Below are positions 23,942-26,965 of a DNA stretch of 26,965 nucleotides, piece by piece. The stretch comes from Bacteroidales bacterium UBA2861. Its GTDB lineage: Bacteria; Bacteroidota; Bacteroidia; Bacteroidales; UBA932. The stretch's first letter is position 1, and every line of letters begins with the position of its first letter. The notes below the pieces were generated by a model that did not search any database, was not told the DNA's origin, and saw nothing but the letters and a program-made list of their open reading frames with translations. A program made the translations under genes and the position numbers. The DNA is taken from contig DEFD01000015.1 of the NCBI GenBank assembly GCA_002350615.1, positions 1 through 26,965 of the forward strand, read 5' to 3'.

Positions 23942-24751
23942 ATGGAAGATTTTTTGATATTCAATACCCTGGGTGACGGTAAATACCCGGACGCCTATAA
24001 GGAAAATTATCATTGCCACATACTTTGCCGAAGCGGGGAGATGCACTTCGAGGCAATGGGCAGGCCCTTCACGGCAAGTTCCGGCGATCTCGTGATCTGG
24101 CAGATGACGACGCTCATCTCCAACGTGAGCTATTCGGCCGATTTCGATGCCGATTTCCTCCTGATTTCCAATCCTTTCCTCAATCTTTATAACCCGGAGC
24201 AGGTCTGGGCGACCAAGGGCTATGTCTATATCAAAACCCACCCCGTCTTCCATCTGGAGACCGACGAGTGGGACATCATAGAGGCTGATTTCGCCCAGTT
24301 CTGGCGCCGTATCCACTCCGGGCGGGTAATCTTCCACGACGAGCTGGTGGGCCGTGTCTTCCAACTGCTTCTCATGGATATGTGGGACATTTATTCCCGT
24401 GAAATTGAAAAGGCTGACACCGATGAGAATTCAGCAAGTCTCTTCATGCGTTTCCTGACGCTCGTTCAACATAACTGCCGGGAGTATAGGGAAGTAGCCT
24501 GGTATGCCTCAGAGCTTTGTGTTACGCCCAAATATCTTTCGGCCATCTGCCAGAAAATCACCGGAAAGAGCGCCCTTTACTGGATAGAGTATTATGCAGT
24601 CCATGAGATACTGCTGTTATTGAATGATCCGGCCCTGACCCTTACCGAGATCACGGACCGGATGCATTTCCCTGCGCCGCCTATGCTTACGCGCTATCTC
24701 AAACGTACCATCGGCAAAACGCCGTCAGAGTATCGTATGGGCCAGGTTTAG
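23942..24751 (+). CDS. AraC-family regulator
   Basis: A 269-residue AraC-family transcription factor. The N-terminal two thirds form a cupin-like sensor (NYHCHILCRSGEMHFEAMGR, SSGDLVIWQM). The C-terminal helix-turn-helix pair runs from about residue 170 to 265, with YASELCVTPKYLSAICQKIT and a final LKRTIGKTPSEYRM that matches the AraC signature. Its stop codon overlaps the stop of an aldo/keto reductase remnant on the other strand. Regulators of this type often neighbour an oxidoreductase gene; here that partner appears to be lost, so its target is unknown. Confidence 0.87.
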   Translation: MEDFLIFNTLGDGKYPDAYKENYHCHILCRSGEMHFEAMGRPFTASSGDLVIWQMTTLISNVSYSADFDADFLLISNPFLNLYNPEQVWATKGYVYIKTHPVFHLETDEWDIIEADFAQFWRRIHSGRVIFHDELVGRVFQLLLMDMWDIYSREIEKADTDENSASLFMRFLTLVQHNCREYREVAWYASELCVTPKYLSAICQKITGKSALYWIEYYAVHEILLLLNDPALTLTEITDRMHFPAPPMLTRYLKRTIGKTPSEYRMGQV

Positions 24752-24912
24752 TCCCAAATTTCGTAGTTTTCCATCCAGTCTTTGATCTGCTGGTAGCTCA
24801 TGTTGAAGTAACGCTTCTCCTTGTTGAGGGAGGCCATCTTTGCCATCTCGGCGTCGCTGAGTTCGAAGTCGAAGACGAAGACCTCAAAGTTCCATCCTGT
24901 CATCATTGCCAT
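24748..24912 (-). pseudogene. Aldo/keto reductase, C-terminal remnant
   Basis: This stretch encodes only 54 residues, among them FELSDAEMAKMASLNKEKRY and FNMSYQQIKDWMENYEIWD before the stop. The ELSDAEMAKMASLNK-type sequence resembles the C-terminal end of Bacteroidetes aldo/keto reductases; a complete enzyme has about 280-330 residues. The upstream part of the frame runs into an in-frame stop (around 24968-24972), and no barrel or catalytic Tyr/Lys segment is seen. I infer a remnant after deletion. It is convergent with and overlaps the AraC gene by four bases. A small independent gene cannot be excluded. Confidence 0.6.
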
Positions 24913-25128
24913 CTTGGGGATGAGCAGCTCACTGCAAGCAGAATTGCTGCAAGGGTAAGGGTGTGACTGACCTCAAGTGGTCGTTATCAATATTTCCAGA
25001 TGTGTTGACGATTCTTCAGATAATGCGTAACTTGCGTCCGATAATCGGAACTTGAATGTCACAATCCACAATTAAGTCAATGCCCGTTTGGAAATGGGCC
25101 TTGTTGTTAATAGTAAGTTCGAATTTGT
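24913..25128. other. Gene-free stretch before the immunity-like gene
   Basis: No gene is seen here. Notable are a small palindrome CCGATAATCGG near 25039 and an imperfect hairpin GCCCGTTT-GGA-AATGGGC at about 25082-25099. The sequence is more AT-rich than the core genes to the left. A GAATTTG close to the next ATG is a weak match to the -7 box. Confidence 0.4.
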
Positions 25129-25713
25129 ATGAGCATAATAATCCTTTCATCTATAGTAATTGCCGTAGTCGTGGCAGCAATCGTCGCTCTTTCCGGAGCA
25201 TCTCAGTGTAATAAGAGAAGTCAACCATTCGAGTTGGACAAGGCCGAATGGCAATACGATACTGCAATGAATTATTATTGCAAAGAAACCGGAAAAACAC
25301 CCGACGATTTGACTCAAGAAGATACAGATATCATCTGGGAACGTGCATGCAATCATCTGTCGGTGTTCCTTACTTGGGCTACCATGAAAGGGTATTGTGG
25401 TAAAGTTCACTTGGATGAAGAGCCGGAGGCTGTCCGGCTACTTGTCGATAGGAAAATCACCGGCACTGATTTCTTTATAAAGTATTGTGATTGTAAGTTG
25501 TTGAGGGAAGATTTTTCGGAAACGATTCTGCCCTTCGTGGATGCATATTACGAATCAAAATATTTAGATGAATATACTGAAGCAACATGGAATAAACTTC
25601 AAAAGGAACCGCTGACTTTTTCGTTTTCATGGGAAAGCTTTGAAGTTTATGCGAAAATGCTGGATCGTGCTCATAGGCACTGGAAGTTTTGGGAGAAACC
25701 TGTTGGGTCTTGA
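25129..25713 (+). CDS. Membrane-anchored protein resembling DUF7832
   Basis: A 194-residue protein with an N-terminal hydrophobic segment (about 2-22) and a soluble part containing the pattern DKAEWQYD, ACNHLSVFLTWATMKGYCGK, a 'VDRKITGTDFF' strand, DCKLLREDF and VDAYYESKYLDEYTEATWNK, then FSWESFEVYAKMLDRAHRHW. From memory this pattern resembles the DUF7832 family, found among immunity proteins of bacterial toxins, but I cannot verify it; function is unassigned. Composition is distinctly AT-rich compared with the flanking core genes, which suggests recent acquisition. No toxin gene is next to it in this window. Confidence 0.6.
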   Translation: MSIIILSSIVIAVVVAAIVALSGASQCNKRSQPFELDKAEWQYDTAMNYYCKETGKTPDDLTQEDTDIIWERACNHLSVFLTWATMKGYCGKVHLDEEPEAVRLLVDRKITGTDFFIKYCDCKLLREDFSETILPFVDAYYESKYLDEYTEATWNKLQKEPLTFSFSWESFEVYAKMLDRAHRHWKFWEKPVGS

Positions 25714-25774
25714 AAAGAAGCCCGGCTATGCCCTTACGGAGCAGAGCGCCTTTGGCGTGTGGTTCAAGTCATGA
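25709..25774 (+). pseudogene. Possible short 3' remnant of a lost gene
   Basis: Immediately overlapping the end of the preceding gene, in another frame, lies a GC-rich open stretch reading LEKKPGYALTEQSAFGVWFK followed by S and a stop (TGA at 25772). Its codon use looks like the core genes rather than like the AT-rich neighbour. It may be the tail of a gene cut off when the neighbour arrived. It is too short to name and could be chance. Confidence 0.25.
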
Positions 25775-25792
25775 CAGGGACGATTTCTTCGA

Positions 25793-25815
25793 CGGCGCCG
25801 AGTCTGCAGGCGCCG
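25793..25815. other. Hairpin between the immunity-like gene and fic
   Basis: CGGCGCC (25793-25799) and GGCGCCG (25809-25815) can form a 7-bp stem with a 9-base loop. No T-run follows, so it is not a typical intrinsic terminator. It lies seven bases before the fic operator palindrome. Confidence 0.35.
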
Positions 25816-25821
25816 ATATTC

Positions 25822-25889
25822 AGCAATTCTTGCCGATAACGGCAAGAATTGCTATATTTGTATCCGATTTAACTCATTTTTGCCGATAA
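25822..25889 (+). promoter_or_regulatory. Palindromic operator and promoter of the fic gene
   Basis: A perfect inverted repeat with 14-base arms (AGCAATTCTTGCCG at 25822-25835 and CGGCAAGAATTGCT at 25840-25853) around ATAA sits directly before a -7 box TATATTTG (25853-25860). The half-site TTGCCGATAA within it recurs at 25880-25889, immediately before the ATG. This layout fits an autoregulator binding the promoter; the Fic protein has its own N-terminal helix-turn-helix. Confidence 0.7.
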
Positions 25890-25890
25890 G

Positions 25891-26778
25891 ATGGAACTCA
25901 TATCTGTAACGCAATATGCCGAGTCGCACAATCTTTCAGAGCGTACCGTACGATCTTGGTGCGCTGCGGGGAAGATGGGAGGTGCTGTTCTCGTTGGAAA
26001 GACGTGGAGTATTCCCGTCGAATGTCCTCTCCCAAAGAAAGGAAAAATAAAAGCGAGCCCCCTTCTCAAAAGGCTTAGGGAGGAGAAGGAGGGAAAGGTC
26101 AGCGGAGGCATATACCACCGGACGCAAATCGACCTTACTTATAATTCCAACCATATAGAAGGAAGCCGCCTCACCCACGAGCAGACGCGGTATATCTTTG
26201 AAACCAACACCATCGGCATTACGGATGAAAGCCTCAATGTTGACGATATCATCGAGACCACCAATCACTTCCGCTGCATTGACATGATTATCGACATGGC
26301 CGAAGAGCGGATTTCCGAATCTTTTGTCAAGGAACTTCATCGCCTTCTTAAATCCGGTACCTCTGACAGTAGAAAAGCATGGTTCAATGTCGGTGACTAC
26401 AAGAAACTTCCAAACGAAGTAGGAGGAAATGCTACATGCTCTCCAGAAGAGGTACACCAGCGGATGAAGGAACTTCTTGTGCACTATAATACGAAGAAAG
26501 TCAAGACGCTTAGGGACATTGTGGACCTGCACCAGAAGTTTGAGTCCATCCACCCGTTCCAAGACGGAAACGGGCGTGTAGGCAGACTTGTTATGTTCAA
26601 AGAGTGCCTTGCCAATGACATCGTACCATTTATCATCACAGAGGAACTCAAACTCTTCTACTATCGCGGCCTTCGTGAATGGGGGCATGCCGATGGCTAC
26701 CTTATGGATACGTGCCTGACGGCCCAGGACCACTACAAGAAGCTGCTGGAGTATTTTAAAATCAAATATCACGAGTAG
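25891..26778 (+). CDS. Fic-family protein with N-terminal HTH domain
   Basis: A 295-residue Fic protein, probably an AMP-transferase that modifies a target protein. An N-terminal excisionase/MerR-like helix-turn-helix (about 3-45: VTQYAESHNLSERTVRSWCA) precedes the Fic fold. The inhibitory motif is present before the core as SNHIEG (86-91, S/T-x-x-x-E-G type), so it is a self-inhibited class II protein. The catalytic motif HPFQDGNGRVGR (221-232) is complete, with His221 as general base and Asp225 and Asn227 for metal and phosphate. No separate antitoxin is needed for this class. The upstream palindrome suggests autoregulation. Target proteins are unknown. Confidence 0.92.
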   Translation: MELISVTQYAESHNLSERTVRSWCAAGKMGGAVLVGKTWSIPVECPLPKKGKIKASPLLKRLREEKEGKVSGGIYHRTQIDLTYNSNHIEGSRLTHEQTRYIFETNTIGITDESLNVDDIIETTNHFRCIDMIIDMAEERISESFVKELHRLLKSGTSDSRKAWFNVGDYKKLPNEVGGNATCSPEEVHQRMKELLVHYNTKKVKTLRDIVDLHQKFESIHPFQDGNGRVGRLVMFKECLANDIVPFIITEELKLFYYRGLREWGHADGYLMDTCLTAQDHYKKLLEYFKIKYHE

Positions 26779-26832
26779 TTTATGACGAACCTCCCGGTTT
26801 CGGACTTGGCAGTTGGATAAATCGAAATTTTT

Positions 26833-26850
26833 CGCTCACCTCGGTGGGCG
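26833..26850. terminator. Possible terminator after fic
   Basis: CGCTCAC (26833-26839) can pair with GTGGGCG (26844-26850, one G-T pair) around the loop CTCG. A loose T-rich stretch (TTAAATTT) follows on the + strand, and AAAAATTTC on the other. This is a weak candidate. Confidence 0.35.
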
Positions 26851-26869
26851 TTAAATTTGAGAAAAATGT

Positions 26870-26908
26870 GTACCAATTTGGTACTTGTTTTGAAAAAGCA
26901 TATATTTG
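26870..26908 (+). promoter_or_regulatory. Promoter and palindromic operator of the antitoxin gene
   Basis: TTTG (26877-26880) and TATATTTG (26901-26908) are separated by 20 bases, an almost ideal Bacteroidetes promoter. The palindrome GTACCAATTTGGTAC (26870-26884) overlaps the TTTG box, where a repressor would block RNA polymerase. Phd/YefM antitoxins autoregulate through palindromes that include GTAC, which fits the gene that follows. Confidence 0.7.
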
Positions 26909-26927
26909 CGGAGTAAATAGCAGTATT

Positions 26928-26965
26928 ATGGTCGTAGTAAGCAGTAGAGAATTCAGAGCCAACCA
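26928..26965 (+). CDS. Phd/YefM-type antitoxin, 5' end only
   Basis: The window ends 12 codons into this gene. MVVVSSREFRAN matches the N-terminus of Phd/YefM-family antitoxins (for example, the S-S-R-E-F-R start shared by Bacteroidetes homologues), which neutralise a RelE/Doc-type toxin and repress their own operon by binding DNA through the N-terminal domain. A toxin gene would be expected next, outside the window. The upstream near-consensus promoter and palindrome support a real gene. Confidence 0.7.
   Translation, partial: MVVVSSREFRAN

Noticed and set aside
23755..23964. Short - strand open frame (69 codons) before the RhuM gene
   Set aside because: It overlaps the AraC promoter and start and the RhuM -7 box, and its sequence resembles no known protein; a decayed gene cannot be excluded.

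Overview
The window looks like a chromosomal segment of a Bacteroidales bacterium with fairly high GC content. The evidence is a SusC/SusD outer-membrane pair, BACON-domain and other lipoproteins, promoters of the Bacteroidetes type (TAnnTTTG at -7, sometimes with TTTG about 19-20 bases upstream), weak or absent Shine-Dalgarno sites, and a rhamnose operon in the kinase-isomerase-permease-aldolase order that I recall from Bacteroides. The species cannot be named from the sequence alone.

Layout. Bases 1-20 are the 3' end of a 5S rRNA, followed by a strong terminator, so the window starts at the end of an rRNA operon. Bases 81-730 hold no convincing gene. They contain repeats: a 142-bp tandem repeat with internal palindromes, a 51-bp duplicated hairpin, and a longer inverted-repeat element. 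A lipoprotein pectinesterase (- strand) and a phosphoglucomutase/phosphomannomutase (+ strand) are divergently transcribed from 2606-2674. A compact five-gene + strand operon follows (4087-13789): a BACON lipoprotein, a short SusC-like receptor that lacks the usual N-terminal extension and TonB box, a full-length SusC, a SusD lipoprotein, and a small beta-barrel protein. A - strand rhamnose operon, rhaB-rhaA-rhaT-rhaD, runs from 18338 down to 13808, with a divergent AraC-family regulator. Next on the + strand come an exported alpha/beta hydrolase with a Cys nucleophile elbow, an EamA transporter, and two tandem flavodoxins, the second with a signal peptide.

From 22.6 kb the window becomes an accessory region: a RhuM-family gene (-), a second AraC regulator, the 3' remnant of an aldo/keto reductase, an AT-rich gene resembling immunity-type proteins, a Fic protein with its own HTH domain and a perfect palindromic operator candidate, and at the right edge the start of a Phd/YefM-type antitoxin with a near-consensus promoter and palindrome.

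How the parts may fit together (inference): pectinesterase, a SusCD uptake system and full rhamnose catabolism suggest use of pectin, possibly rhamnogalacturonan. No polysaccharide lyase or glycoside hydrolase is present here, so any depolymerising enzymes would be elsewhere. The most unusual signals are the REP-like palindrome read in frame inside rhaB, the short SusC placed before a normal SusC/SusD pair, the exported flavodoxin, the repeats after the rRNA operon, and the operator architecture of fic and of the edge antitoxin. I did not find a clearly new multi-gene system.
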